Assembly (NCBI GenBank): GCA_012520395.1
Contig: JAAYOL010000053.1
Location: 1-55,545, forward strand
Reading direction: 5' to 3'
DNA: 55,545 bases
From: Clostridiales bacterium
Lineage (GTDB): Bacteria > Bacillota > Clostridia > Oscillospirales > Oscillospiraceae
Part shown: positions 16,936 through 26,000 of the stretch, piece after piece
Layout: every line of letters starts with the position of its first letter
Position numbering within the stretch: position 1 is the stretch's first letter
Program-made: the position numbers and the translations under genes
Notes under the pieces: model-generated
What the model saw: the letters and a program-made list of their open reading frames with translations, nothing else
What the model was told of the DNA's origin: nothing
Database searches by the model: none

Positions 16936-17564
16936 TGGCCGAATTACATGTACTAAACCACCCGCTGCTCCAGCATAAGCTGTCTATAATCAGGTGTAAG
17001 GACACCACGGTAAAGGAATTTCGTGAGATAGTCTCTGAAATTGCCACCCTCATGAGCTATGAGGCGACGCGTGACCTGCCTATGGAAGAGGTGGAGATTG
17101 AGACGCCTGTTGCCACCTCGAAGTTCAAGCGTCTGGCGGGTAAGAAGCTAGCCATAGTTCCTATACTTCGCGCGGGTCTCGGCATGGTTGACGGAATACT
17201 TCAGCTAATACCCTCGGCAAAGGTCGGGCATATCGGGCTTTACAGGGACCCCGAAACGCTTGAGCCGGTTGAGTACTATTGCAAGCTACCCAAGGATATT
17301 GCAGAGAGGGATATACTATTGGTCGACCCCATGCTCGCGACGGGCGGCAGCGCCACGGCGGCCATAAAATTCCTGAAGAGCCACGGCGGCACGCATATCA
17401 AGCTTATGTGCATCCTGGCGGCACCCGAGGGCATAGAAAGAGTGAAAAACGACCATCCGGATGTGGATATTTACGTGGCAGCCGTTGATGAAAGACTAAA
17501 TGAACATGGCTATATTGTACCGGGTCTCGGCGACGCCGGGGACAGGATATTCGGAACGAAATGA
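16935..17564 (+). CDS. upp: Uracil phosphoribosyltransferase
   Basis: A 209-residue pyrimidine salvage enzyme converting uracil and PRPP to [16 protein letters not shown] at the N-terminus, [41 protein letters not shown] and the PRPP loop [13 protein letters not shown] are textbook Upp; the C-terminus [17 protein letters not shown] is complete. Length is typical (208-209). Start ATG overlaps tsaB's stop by one base, so it is expressed with the t6A genes. Confidence 0.96.
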   Translation: MAELHVLNHPLLQHKLSIIRCKDTTVKEFREIVSEIATLMSYEATRDLPMEEVEIETPVATSKFKRLAGKKLAIVPILRAGLGMVDGILQLIPSAKVGHIGLYRDPETLEPVEYYCKLPKDIAERDILLVDPMLATGGSATAAIKFLKSHGGTHIKLMCILAAPEGIERVKNDHPDVDIYVAAVDERLNEHGYIVPGLGDAGDRIFGTK

Positions 17565-17570
17565 CAGTCG

Positions 17571-17599
17571 GGTGCGGCCTGTGCCGCACCTCCTTTTTT
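17571..17599 (+). terminator. Intrinsic terminator after upp
   Basis: Stem ggtgcggc/gccgcacc with a 4-base loop followed by tcctttttt, six bases after the upp stop. Confidence 0.92.
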
Positions 17600-17621
17600 A
17601 AAACTGATCTGGAGATGGAAA

Positions 17622-19490
17622 ATGGCAGACATATCGTTACAGGGGCTGGTAAAAGCCTTTGAACAGGACAAAAACATACTTGACGGGCTCAGCTTTGAGG
17701 TGCTTGAGGGTGAGCGCGTAGGGATACTGGGCAAAAACGGTGCGGGCAAGACGACGGTCTTTAAGCTGATTAACGGTGAGCTTGAGCCCGACGAGGGTAT
17801 CATATCAATAAGCTCGGGTAAGCGTGTCGGCCTAATTTCGCAGATACCTGTTTATCCCAAGGATTATACGACCGAGGACGTGCTGCGCTGCGCGCATTTA
17901 AGACTCGATGAGATAAGCGCGCGCATGAAGGAGCTGGAGAAGGAAATGGCCGGCGGGGCTGATGATAAGCTCCTTGCCGAATATGATTCGCTTATGGCGA
18001 GCTTTGAGGCTTATGGCGGTTATGATGCCGACACGGACATAAACAAGGTCGCCGCGGGGCTTGAAATATCCGATGAGATGCGCGCCCAGCTTTTCGACAG
18101 CCTTTCAGGCGGGGAAAAGACGAGGGTAAACCTCGCCAGACTCATACTTGAGAAAACGGACATACTTCTGCTCGACGAGCCGACAAACCACCTTGACCTC
18201 CGGGCGACAGAATGGCTTGAGGAGTACCTGCTGCGCTTCAAGGGTACGGTACTGGTCATCTCGCACGACCGCTTTTTCCTTGACCGAACGGTAAACCGCG
18301 TAATCGAGATAGTAAACGGCAGGGCCGAATTTTACAGCGGCAACTACAGCTTCTATGTGGTTGAAAAGCAGCGCCGCTTTGACGAGCAGCTCAAAAGGTA
18401 CGAGCAGGAGCAAAAGGAGATAAAGCGCCTGACCGAAGCGGCCAACAGGCTTCAGCAGTGGGGCACCGGCAATGAGCGGCTGATGAAAAAATCCTTTGCC
18501 ATCCGCTCACGCATCGAGAGAATGGATAAGACCGAGCGCCCGGATATGGAGCGCGGGCTGAAGGCCCGCTTCGTTGAAAAGAGGTTTCAGGGCGACGAGG
18601 TGCTTGTCATAAAGGGGCTTTCTAAGGGCTACGGAGATAGGGAACTTTTTGCGGGCGTCGACCTGCTTGTGCAGGGGGGAGAGCGAATAGCGCTTATAGG
18701 CGACAACGGTACGGGGAAATCCACCTTTCTGAAGCTGATTATGGGCGAGGAGGAGCCGGACAAGGGCTATATTAAAAGAGGCCCGTCGGTCAGGGCTGCC
18801 TATCTGCCACAGGTGATAAAGTTCAGAAACCCGGCACTCAGTATGCTCGACCTGCTGATATATGAGGACAATCTCACGCCTCAGTCGGCCCGAAACAGGC
18901 TCGGTGCGTTTAAATTCACGGGCGAGGACGTTTTCAAGCCCGTTTGCGCGCTCTCAGGCGGCGAGCAGAGCCGTCTGCGCCTTTGCTCACTCATGAAGGA
19001 CGACATCAACCTGCTGATTCTCGACGAGCCGACAAACCACCTCGATATTTTGTCGAGGGAGTGGATAGAGGAGGCGCTTGAGGACTATGAGGGCGCGCTC
19101 CTGTTCGTCTCACATGACAGATACTTTATAAACCGCTTCGCGAGCCGTGTATGGGAGCTGCGCGACGGACAGATATTTGATTACAAGGGAAGCTTTGAGG
19201 AGTACAAGCAATTTAAGGCAAACACGGCGCGCTTTACCGAGATAAAAAGGAAGGCCGCTCAGAAAGAGGAGAAGCCGAAAAGGAAGCCCAAGCCGCGGGA
19301 CACTGGTAAGCTGCTTGCAAGGCTTGAGCGTGAGATAGAGGAGCTGGAAAAGAAGCTGAAGGACTATGACTCGGAGGTTGAGAAGTATTCCACGGACTAC
19401 GAAAAGCTCCTGGAAATTGGCGCTGCCCGCGAAAGGGCCGAGGCAGAGCTCAATGCCCTCTATGAAAAATGGGGGGAGCTTTCCGGGTGA
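17622..19490 (+). CDS. ABC-F family ATPase
   Basis: A 622-residue cytoplasmic protein with two ABC domains and no membrane segment, the ABC-F class that acts on ribosomes (YdiF/Uup type). First domain: Walker A GKNGAGKTT (37-45), LSGGEKTRVNLARL, LLLDEPTNHLDL. A charged linker near residues 245-325 (P-site tRNA interaction motif region) follows, then the second domain with GDNGTGKSTFLKL, LSGGEQSRLRLCSL and LILDEPTNHLDI. A Lys/Glu-rich coiled coil from about 545 to the end matches the YdiF C-terminal domain. Both catalytic Glu residues are present. Start ATG 17622 has ctggagatgg just upstream. Whether it gives antibiotic resistance cannot be told. Confidence 0.93.
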   Translation: MADISLQGLVKAFEQDKNILDGLSFEVLEGERVGILGKNGAGKTTVFKLINGELEPDEGIISISSGKRVGLISQIPVYPKDYTTEDVLRCAHLRLDEISARMKELEKEMAGGADDKLLAEYDSLMASFEAYGGYDADTDINKVAAGLEISDEMRAQLFDSLSGGEKTRVNLARLILEKTDILLLDEPTNHLDLRATEWLEEYLLRFKGTVLVISHDRFFLDRTVNRVIEIVNGRAEFYSGNYSFYVVEKQRRFDEQLKRYEQEQKEIKRLTEAANRLQQWGTGNERLMKKSFAIRSRIERMDKTERPDMERGLKARFVEKRFQGDEVLVIKGLSKGYGDRELFAGVDLLVQGGERIALIGDNGTGKSTFLKLIMGEEEPDKGYIKRGPSVRAAYLPQVIKFRNPALSMLDLLIYEDNLTPQSARNRLGAFKFTGEDVFKPVCALSGGEQSRLRLCSLMKDDINLLILDEPTNHLDILSREWIEEALEDYEGALLFVSHDRYFINRFASRVWELRDGQIFDYKGSFEEYKQFKANTARFTEIKRKAAQKEEKPKRKPKPRDTGKLLARLEREIEELEKKLKDYDSEVEKYSTDYEKLLEIGAARERAEAELNALYEKWGELSG

Positions 19491-20248
19491 CGGTGTTTTT
19501 ACGAAGGACCATGATGGTACTGGCGGGGCTCTGCTTTGCAACAGCATTCTTTTTTAAAACCGCAGTCCCGGGCTACACCATGACGGCAGTTGTGTTTCTG
19601 GCGGCCGGACTATTAATACTGGCATTTTACGCTCTCGGATTACTGGCGCAAGAGCAGGAGAAAAGAGCGAGGACACTGCGCGTCATACTTATTGCCGTAC
19701 TGGCAGCAGGACTTATGTACTTTGCTGTGGTGGAGTGGATAGTGATAAAAAACTCCGTCTCGGACGAGGGGAGCGCGGAATATATAATCGTGCTCGGCGC
19801 GGGCGTGGATGGCACCGTTCCCTCGGTATCCCTCCGGGACAGGCTGGAAGCGGCGCTTGAGTACTTGAGCGCCAATCCCGATACGGTGGCGGTGGTCAGC
19901 GGCGGGCAGGGAGAATACGAGGATATAACGGAAGCCGAATGCATGTTCCGCTGGCTTACCGACAGGGGAATTGAGCCTCGGCGCATCATCAGGGAGGACA
20001 GAGCCCTCAGCACTTCCCAGAACATTGCCTATTCATTGGAACTCATATCGGCAGATTCCCGCAAGGATTCTCCTGTAATTGCCGTGCTGACTGCGGAGTA
20101 CCACCTATACCGCGCAAAAGAGATGGCGAGGCGCGAGGGGATTTCCAATCCCCTTGGCATTGCAGCCAAAACCAGCATCCCGCTCCTAAAGATCAACTAC
20201 TTTATCCGCGAGGCCTTTGCAGTCACTGCGATGTGGCTTGGCTTATAA
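19487..20248 (+). CDS. DUF218 (YdcF/SanA-like) membrane protein
   Basis: A 253-residue protein with three predicted transmembrane segments in the first ~85 residues, then a DUF218 domain: YIIVLGAGVDGTVPSVSLRDRLEAAL, VVSGGQGEYEDITEAECM, STSQNIAYSL and VLTAEYHLYRA. The start is taken as GTG 19487: ggggag lies eight bases before it and it overlaps the ABC-F stop as GTGA. An ATG at 19469 is also in frame but sits on no ribosome site. DUF218 proteins are linked to envelope or carrier-lipid handling in some bacteria; function here is unknown. Confidence 0.85.
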   Translation: MTVFLRRTMMVLAGLCFATAFFFKTAVPGYTMTAVVFLAAGLLILAFYALGLLAQEQEKRARTLRVILIAVLAAGLMYFAVVEWIVIKNSVSDEGSAEYIIVLGAGVDGTVPSVSLRDRLEAALEYLSANPDTVAVVSGGQGEYEDITEAECMFRWLTDRGIEPRRIIREDRALSTSQNIAYSLELISADSRKDSPVIAVLTAEYHLYRAKEMARREGISNPLGIAAKTSIPLLKINYFIREAFAVTAMWLGL

Positions 20249-20255
20249 GTAAAAT

Positions 20256-20285
20256 ACATGGCGGCATCGCACGATGCCGCCATGT
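20256..20285. terminator. Bidirectional terminator between convergent genes
   Basis: acatggcggcat/atgccgccatgt, a perfect 12-bp stem with a 6-base loop lying between the convergent DUF218 and parvulin genes; followed on + by gtttgtattt, and on - by attttactt. Confidence 0.88.
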
Positions 20286-20298
20286 GTTTGTATTTGGC

Positions 20299-21390
20299 CT
20301 ATTTAAAAATATCTGAGAAATTGATTTCATCTAGCTCTTTGGTAGGTACTATTTCAGCCTCGTCTCTCCACTGCTGGGCAAGGCTCTCGAAGGACGCGTA
20401 GGCCGCCGTATAGCGAAGCGGATAAGGCGTGTTGAAGATTAAGCTGTCCGGGTCTACCGGCAGGCGCAGAATAATGTGGTAGCCGTAGTTCGTTTCGACT
20501 ATCTCACTAAGCTCGCCCTCATCAAGTGCCATGGTAGCCGCGAAGAACTCGGCGACCATATCGCCCTCTCTGAAAAGATAACCGCCCGGATAGCTCATAA
20601 GTCCGCCGGCGTCCTCGCTTCTGGCATTCATAAGCTCGTCGAACTTCGTAAACAGAGCCTCTCCGCCCCCGGCGGCCTTCAGCTCGGAGAGTATGGCCTC
20701 CATATCGGCCTTGACCTCATTGTTTTCAGTTTCGTCCTCCTTGGAGAGCAGGAGGATATGCTTCGCCATCATATATCCGTTTTCGTTTGCATAGGAAATT
20801 GCGTCTGAGTCGGAGTACTTCTCGGCGGATTCGCCGCAGAGCTCAACAAACAGCTTGTAATAGAGGGTAGAGATTTTGAGCAAGTATCGATACAGCTCCT
20901 GTGTGAGCTGACTTGAGCCAAGTTCTTCGTTGAAGGCCTCCTCGCCTCCCGCAAGCGCTTTTGCGCTCTCAAATTCGCTTTCGATTTCATCCATGTCCTG
21001 CTCGCTGAGAGAAACACCCATTTCCGCGGCCTTGACCTCTACTGTCCTGTAAAGGGATACGGCATCGACAGAGGCATCCATAATGAAGTCCTGTATGGTA
21101 TCGGTTTCGTTATATACCGTACTCCAGTCAAGCTGGTATCCACGGGTCATGGCAATTACATGTGAGCATATCCAGTAAAGAAGCTCCGGCCAGTAGACCT
21201 CGGAGTCACCCACCTTAAACATCAGGGTGTCCTCAGAATAAAGAGTGGAGTTTATCTCCGTAATCTCCTTGTATGTGTCCGTGGGCTCGGGTGTAGGCTC
21301 GGGAGTCGTCGCCGGCTCTGCGGGTGCGCAGCCGAACAAAGTTGACGCCAGCATTACTGCTGCAAGCGCCGTGCATAGTGCTCTTTTCAT
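20299..21390 (-). CDS. Parvulin-type peptidyl-prolyl isomerase lipoprotein (PrsA-like)
   Basis: A 363-residue exported lipoprotein. The start ATG 21390 gives a signal peptide MKRALCTALAAVMLASTLFGC with lipobox LFGC, then a Pro/Glu/Thr linker. A SurA_N-like helical segment (about residues 50-190) precedes a rotamase domain starting near MAKHILLLSKED and ending EIVETNYGYHIILRLP. It is expected to help fold exported proteins outside the membrane. It follows mfd at 83 bases on the same strand, the order seen in many clostridia. Ribosome site aaagga lies 11 bases upstream of the ATG. The domain is somewhat divergent, so activity is not certain. Confidence 0.85.
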   Translation of the reverse strand: MKRALCTALAAVMLASTLFGCAPAEPATTPEPTPEPTDTYKEITEINSTLYSEDTLMFKVGDSEVYWPELLYWICSHVIAMTRGYQLDWSTVYNETDTIQDFIMDASVDAVSLYRTVEVKAAEMGVSLSEQDMDEIESEFESAKALAGGEEAFNEELGSSQLTQELYRYLLKISTLYYKLFVELCGESAEKYSDSDAISYANENGYMMAKHILLLSKEDETENNEVKADMEAILSELKAAGGGEALFTKFDELMNARSEDAGGLMSYPGGYLFREGDMVAEFFAATMALDEGELSEIVETNYGYHIILRLPVDPDSLIFNTPYPLRYTAAYASFESLAQQWRDEAEIVPTKELDEINFSDIFK

Positions 21391-21413
21391 AATTTTACCA
21401 TTCCTTTCAAGGC

Positions 21414-21443
21414 GCAAAACGAATTAGTGTCCATTCGTTTTGC
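21414..21443. repeat. Inverted repeat between mfd and the parvulin gene
   Basis: Perfect 11-base arms gcaaaacgaat/attcgttttgc around eight bases, ending 23 bases before the parvulin ATG on the minus strand. No U tract. It could be an intercistronic hairpin or an operator. Confidence 0.6.
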
Positions 21444-21473
21444 ACGCGTGGGTATCCGGAGTATAATACACGG

Positions 21474-24400
21474 CTACGAAGGGCCGTTATCCGATTCAGT
21501 CTCCTCACCGGACGACGCTTCCCTGTAAGCGTGCACAAGTGCAAGCGCCTCGCCCAACACATCGCCGGAATTTTTAATTTTAAGGCTGATTTGAGGCTCG
21601 TTTCCGGCCTCAATCCTGATTCTGCCTTTGAAGGCCGGGCTCTGATACAGTGCCGAAACCTGCTGCATATCGAAGTCTGTGAGTTTAAAATGTATCCTGC
21701 CGGCCTTTTGGGAGATTTCGCATATGCCCGCCCGGGCAGCCTCGCCTCGCAGGAGGGCTACATGGATGAGGGTGTTGACGCTCCTCGGCGGGTCACCGAA
21801 GCGGTCTATCAGCTCATCTGTGAGGTCGTCGGCGTCCTCCTCTGTCCTTATCTGGGCAATGCGCCGGTAAAGGTCCATCCTCTGCTCGCCGGAGGTGACA
21901 TATCTCTCGGGAATGTTGGCGGAAACCGCGAGGTCAGCGGAACACTCTACGCGCTTAGGCGGCTTCTCACCCCTCTCCTCAAGTATCGCTTCTTCAAGGA
22001 GCTTAAGGTACATATCATAGCCCACCGAGAGCATATGGCCCGACTGCTCCGCCCCGAGCAGGTTTCCCGCACCCCGTATCTCGAGGTCTCGCATGGCTAT
22101 CTTGAAGCCGGAGTTGAACTCGGCAAATTCGCGTATTGCGGCAAGGCGCTTGCTCGCCACCTCTGTGAGTATCTTACCCTGCCTGAATGTCAGGTAGGCA
22201 AAGGCGTGGCGAAAACTCCTCCCCACGCGGCCGCGTATCTGATGGAGCTGGCCGAGCCCGAGCTTGTCGGCGTCCTCGATTATGAGTGTGTTGACGTTTG
22301 GTATGTCTATGCCTGTCTCGATAATTGTCGTGCACACCAGCACCTGTATTTCGTTTGATACCATGCGCTCCATAATACCCGAAAGGCTGTCCTCGTCCAT
22401 CTGCCCGTGCGCGACCGCTATGGTAACGCCCTCGAGCATTTTCGAGAGCCTTGAGGCCGTGCGCTCTATTGTGTCGACGCGGTTATGCAGATAGTAGACC
22501 TGCCCGCCGCGAGCCACCTCGCGCCTTATGGCGTCGGCCACAACGCCCCAGTCATGCTCAAGCACATAGGTCTGGACAGGATGCCTGTCCTGCGGAGGCT
22601 CCTCTATGGTCGACATATCGCGTATGCCCGAAAGGGCCATGTTGAGTGTCCTGGGTATGGGAGTCGCCGAGAGAGTCAAAACGTCTACGAGCTTTGACAT
22701 CTCCTTGAGGCGTTCCTTATGTGAAACACCAAAGCGCTGCTCCTCATCCACTATTAGAAGACCGAGATCCTTAAACTCAATGTCCTTTTGCAGGAGCCTG
22801 TGAGTACCTATGATTATATCGATGGAGCCGCCCTTGATGTTCTTTATGGCCTGCTTTATCTCCGCGGCTGTCCGGAAACGGCTGAGAACCTCCACTTTGA
22901 CAGGGTAATTTGCAAACCTTTTCATCACCGTAACGTAATGCTGCTGGGCCAGAACCGTGGTGGGAACAAGTATTGCCGCCTGCTTCCCGTCGAGAACGCA
23001 CTTCATGACCGCCCGCAGGGCAACCTCCGTCTTTCCGTAGCCTACGTCGCCGCAAAGAAGTCTGTCCATCGGGACGGGCTTTTCCATGTCAGCCTTAATC
23101 TCAGCTGCGGCCTTTAGCTGGTCCTCTGTTTCGGTATAGCCGAAGCTGTCCTCAAACTCCTTCTGCCAGCTCGAATCGGGAGAAAACGCAAACCCCGGCG
23201 TCCTACTCCTTGCGGCATAGAGCTCAATAAGCCCCTTGGCAAGCTCCTTGGCCATGCCTTTGGCACGGGTTTTTGTCCTATGCCACTCTGTCCCCCCGAG
23301 CTTTGAGAGCCTGACGGGTCTATCCTCGCCGCCGGAGCCGATATACTTTGATACAAGATCAAGCTGTGTGGCGGGAACATAAAGGCTGTCTGTGCCGGAA
23401 TAGGCAATCTTTATATAGTCCTTCTCCACCCCGTCCACGGGCATCTGGAAAATGCCCACAAACCGCCCTATGCCGTGATGCTCGTGCACGACAAGGTCGC
23501 CAGGTGAAAGGTCGGCATAGCTCTGAAGCTTCTGGCGGTTCTTAGAAGCCTTCTTTTTCGCGGTAAAACGCTTAACAGGGCCGGTAAGCTGTCCCTCGGT
23601 AATTACCGCGATTTTTGAATTGGGGTATTCCATCCCGGCGGAGAGGGAGCCTACGCCGATAAAGCAATTGCCGCGCTCAGGAATTCTGGTAAGGCTAAAA
23701 TCGAGGGCCGAGGGAATCCCGTGCTTATCAAGATATTCCTTGAGCTTCTTCGCCCTGTCCTCGTCGGAGGCGAGCAGAATAGTGCTGTATCCGTTTTTGA
23801 GGTAGTATACAAGGTCTCCCGCCGCGGTCTCCATGCTGCCCCCATAGGCCGGCAGCTGCTTTGCGGTCATGCTCAGAATCGCCCTCGGCTGGGTCGGGTA
23901 AGAGGAGCCGGTAAAGCTGTCGAGCATAATGAACGCGTGCTCAGCAAGCTTTTCGCAAACCTCCGGCCAGCTCTTGAAAAACTCGGTGAGGGAGCCCTCA
24001 AGTATACCGGATTCCAGTAAGGTGTCGATATCCTGCGACATCTGCCAGACGTAGTTTTTGGCCCTGTCCTGCGCCCTGACGGGCTCTATGAGTATCACAA
24101 TCGCATCGTCGGATATATAATCGGCCGCGGTTTCAAATTCCGGATATAACAGCGCCATATACCTGTCGGCGGCAGGGAAGCTACGCTTGTTCTGAAGGCG
24201 CTCAATATCGGAGGAAACGGTGTCTAAAAGCTCTTTCTTTGCTGTCTTACGGCGCGCAATCTTCCGCGCAAGCTCAATAAGCTCGTCCGTGAAGCCCTCC
24301 TCGCCCCCGTCGTAAAGCCCTGCAAGGCTTTCCGCAGCAGGAAGTATATCCGCGGAGGGGATGTTCTCAATCCTTCTCTGGGTCGATATATCGAAAAGAC

Positions 24401-25019
24401 CCATTGAATCTATTTCGTCGCCGAACAATTCGCAGCGCACGGGGTTTGAAAAGGCGGGGGAGAAGAAGTCGAGTATTCCGCCGTGTATGGCAAACTGTCC
24501 CACGCCCTCAACCTGCTCAGAGCGCCTGTAACCGGCGGCAATGAGCCTCTCCGCCGCCTCACTGAGCTTAATTTCCGTTCCAATCTTAAGTGTCAGCCGA
24601 GCGGACTTAAGCCTCGTTCTGGGGATGGAGCGCTGCATAAGCGCGTCGGGCGTCGTGACCACAACACCGGCTGTGCCTGCTGCCATATCGCAGAGAGTTT
24701 TTATGCGTTCCTGCTCGGCACTCCGAGAGACCCCCTCGGCATTATAAAACGTAAACTCGCGTGCAGAGAGCGCAAGACACTCCTCCTCGGTCAGCGAGCG
24801 CAAATCCTTTGCCATGCGGCTCATTTCTATCTCATCGGGGCAGATTACCACGACCTGCTTTCCGAGCAGACGCCGCAGCGCGGCTGAGACATGAGCTTTG
24901 TGTATATTTTCAAGTCCGCTCAGGACAAGGGGGCAGGACCCCGCGTCAATCCTGGCGATAAGCTGTTCAAATTCAGGCTCTCTTCGAAAAGCCTCCGACA
25001 AGGCCAGCAAGAATCCCAC
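21474..25019 (-). CDS. mfd: Transcription-repair coupling factor
   Basis: An 1181-residue DNA translocase that releases stalled RNA polymerase and recruits UvrA. Order: UvrB-homology N-terminus (SGLENIHKAHVSAALRRLLG), CarD-like RNAP-interaction domain near residues 505-565 (LSPGDLVVHEHHGIGRFVGI, YIKIAYSGTDSLYVP), RecG-like helicase with Walker A CGDVGYGKTEVAL near 655, DEEQRFGVSHKERLK, LSATPIPRTL, and the TRCF C-terminal domain (ERYVTSGEQRMDLYRRIAQ). Length is normal. Start GTG 25019; its ribosome site is weak (aggtggg). Preceded by a good leftward promoter. Confidence 0.96.
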   Translation of the reverse strand: MGFLLALSEAFRREPEFEQLIARIDAGSCPLVLSGLENIHKAHVSAALRRLLGKQVVVICPDEIEMSRMAKDLRSLTEEECLALSAREFTFYNAEGVSRSAEQERIKTLCDMAAGTAGVVVTTPDALMQRSIPRTRLKSARLTLKIGTEIKLSEAAERLIAAGYRRSEQVEGVGQFAIHGGILDFFSPAFSNPVRCELFGDEIDSMGLFDISTQRRIENIPSADILPAAESLAGLYDGGEEGFTDELIELARKIARRKTAKKELLDTVSSDIERLQNKRSFPAADRYMALLYPEFETAADYISDDAIVILIEPVRAQDRAKNYVWQMSQDIDTLLESGILEGSLTEFFKSWPEVCEKLAEHAFIMLDSFTGSSYPTQPRAILSMTAKQLPAYGGSMETAAGDLVYYLKNGYSTILLASDEDRAKKLKEYLDKHGIPSALDFSLTRIPERGNCFIGVGSLSAGMEYPNSKIAVITEGQLTGPVKRFTAKKKASKNRQKLQSYADLSPGDLVVHEHHGIGRFVGIFQMPVDGVEKDYIKIAYSGTDSLYVPATQLDLVSKYIGSGGEDRPVRLSKLGGTEWHRTKTRAKGMAKELAKGLIELYAARSRTPGFAFSPDSSWQKEFEDSFGYTETEDQLKAAAEIKADMEKPVPMDRLLCGDVGYGKTEVALRAVMKCVLDGKQAAILVPTTVLAQQHYVTVMKRFANYPVKVEVLSRFRTAAEIKQAIKNIKGGSIDIIIGTHRLLQKDIEFKDLGLLIVDEEQRFGVSHKERLKEMSKLVDVLTLSATPIPRTLNMALSGIRDMSTIEEPPQDRHPVQTYVLEHDWGVVADAIRREVARGGQVYYLHNRVDTIERTASRLSKMLEGVTIAVAHGQMDEDSLSGIMERMVSNEIQVLVCTTIIETGIDIPNVNTLIIEDADKLGLGQLHQIRGRVGRSFRHAFAYLTFRQGKILTEVASKRLAAIREFAEFNSGFKIAMRDLEIRGAGNLLGAEQSGHMLSVGYDMYLKLLEEAILEERGEKPPKRVECSADLAVSANIPERYVTSGEQRMDLYRRIAQIRTEEDADDLTDELIDRFGDPPRSVNTLIHVALLRGEAARAGICEISQKAGRIHFKLTDFDMQQVSALYQSPAFKGRIRIEAGNEPQISLKIKNSGDVLGEALALVHAYREASSGEETESDNGPS

Positions 25020-25084
25020 CTACTTTCTACTAAAATCTGGAAGGAGCTAAGTGCAGCTATGGCTTTTTTTACTCCATTCCTTTG

Positions 25085-25113
25085 ATATTACAACTTTCCG
25101 AATAAGTTTTCAA
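25085..25113 (-). promoter_or_regulatory. Promoter of mfd
   Basis: Leftward TTGAAA at 25113-25108, a 17-base spacer and TAATAT at 25090-25085, giving a leader of about 60 bases before the GTG start of mfd. Bases 25114-25235 hold no gene I can see. Confidence 0.7.
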
Positions 25114-25235
25114 GGGTAAAGCAATAAATAATGCCGGGAGTGGTGTTTCGGACGCAGACCTCCAGGGCTACAAGGGGCTATCGCAGAATTATATTTTAAG
25201 ACAGAGTGGTCTTCTAGATATGGATACCCTGAGGC

Positions 25236-25264
25236 TTGTAATAACTACGAAATCATAATATAAT
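25236..25264 (+). promoter_or_regulatory. Promoter of queH
   Basis: TTGTAA at 25236-25241, a 17-base spacer and a perfect TATAAT at 25259-25264. The predicted transcript starts only about 10 bases before the ribosome site, so queH has almost no leader. Confidence 0.72.
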
Positions 25265-25283
25265 ATGCTGATGGGGTGGTTTG

Positions 25284-25886
25284 GTGGCCGAAAACTATCA
25301 AAAAATGCTTGAAGATACCATAAACGCGCTCGGAGACAGAACACCGAGTCTGCTGCTGCATGCCTGCTGCGCCCCCTGTGCGAGCTATGTTCTCGAATAT
25401 TTAGCAGAGCATTTTTCGGTCACGGTTCTTTACTATAATCCTAACACCCATCCCACCGCGGAGTATGAAAAGCGCCTTTGTGAGCTGAAAAAACTCCTCT
25501 CGCTGCTCAAAACCAAAAACCCTGTGAATCTGCTTTGCGGCGAGTACAATCCCGGTGCGTTTTACAAGCTTGTCAGCGGCCTTGAGGCTGAGCCTGAAGG
25601 GGGAGGACGCTGCCGCTTATGCTTTGACCTTCGTTTGGAGGAAACTGCAAGGCTCGCCAAAGAAGGTAGATTTGATTACTTTACAACCACTTTGACTGTG
25701 AGCCCGTACAAAAGTGCCGCTGTGATAAACACCGTCGGCAGGAATATGAGCGAAAAGTATAGAGTTCCCTACCTTTACTCGGACTTTAAAAAGCGCGACG
25801 GCTACAAACGCTCGATAGAGCTGTCAGACAAATATGGACTGTACCGACAGAACTACTGCGGCTGCGAATTCTCAAAGCGGGGGTAA
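25284..25886 (+). CDS. queH: Epoxyqueuosine reductase QueH
   Basis: A 200-residue iron-sulfur enzyme (former DUF208) that reduces epoxyqueuosine to queuosine in the wobble base of tRNAs with GUN anticodons. The cysteine signature is complete: LLLHACCAPC, CRLCFDLRLEETA and NYCGCEF; FTTTLTVSPYKSA lies between. Start GTG 25284 (or the adjacent TTG 25281) with ggggtgg upstream; VAENYQKMLEDTI resembles the usual N-terminus. The following gene is the queuosine-precursor transporter queT, so uptake and late maturation are paired. Confidence 0.92.
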   Translation: MAENYQKMLEDTINALGDRTPSLLLHACCAPCASYVLEYLAEHFSVTVLYYNPNTHPTAEYEKRLCELKKLLSLLKTKNPVNLLCGEYNPGAFYKLVSGLEAEPEGGGRCRLCFDLRLEETARLAKEGRFDYFTTTLTVSPYKSAAVINTVGRNMSEKYRVPYLYSDFKKRDGYKRSIELSDKYGLYRQNYCGCEFSKRG

Positions 25887-25899
25887 ACGGGTATAATTA

Positions 25900-25992
25900 T
25901 ATTAGCAAATCAATCACGACAGGTGCCATAACCCTGTCGAGGGGCAAGGCGGGATTGTCATCTCCGATTTGCCCGAGAATAAAAAAATGGAG
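25900..25992 (+). promoter_or_regulatory. Structured leader before queT, candidate preQ1 riboswitch
   Basis: A 7-bp hairpin cgacagg/cctgtcg (25917-25939, 9-base loop) is followed by gggcaa/ttgccc (25942-25974). GCAAATC at 25905-25911 can instead pair with GATTTGC at 25966-25972, and CAATC 25911-25915 with GATTG 25953-25957, so alternative or pseudoknotted folds exist. A ctcc at 25962-25965 is complementary to the ggag ribosome site at 25989. preQ1-III riboswitches are known upstream of queT in Ruminococcaceae; class assignment here is inference. Confidence 0.5.
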
Positions 25993-26000
25993 TGAAAAAT

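Noticed and set aside
21531-22358. 275-codon open frame on the plus strand
   Set aside because: Antisense to the C-terminal part of mfd, which has all its motifs; no independent support.
25055-25080. Minimal ATG-GAG-TAA open frame in the mfd leader
   Set aside because: Two codons after an aaagga-like site is probably chance; no evidence of regulation.
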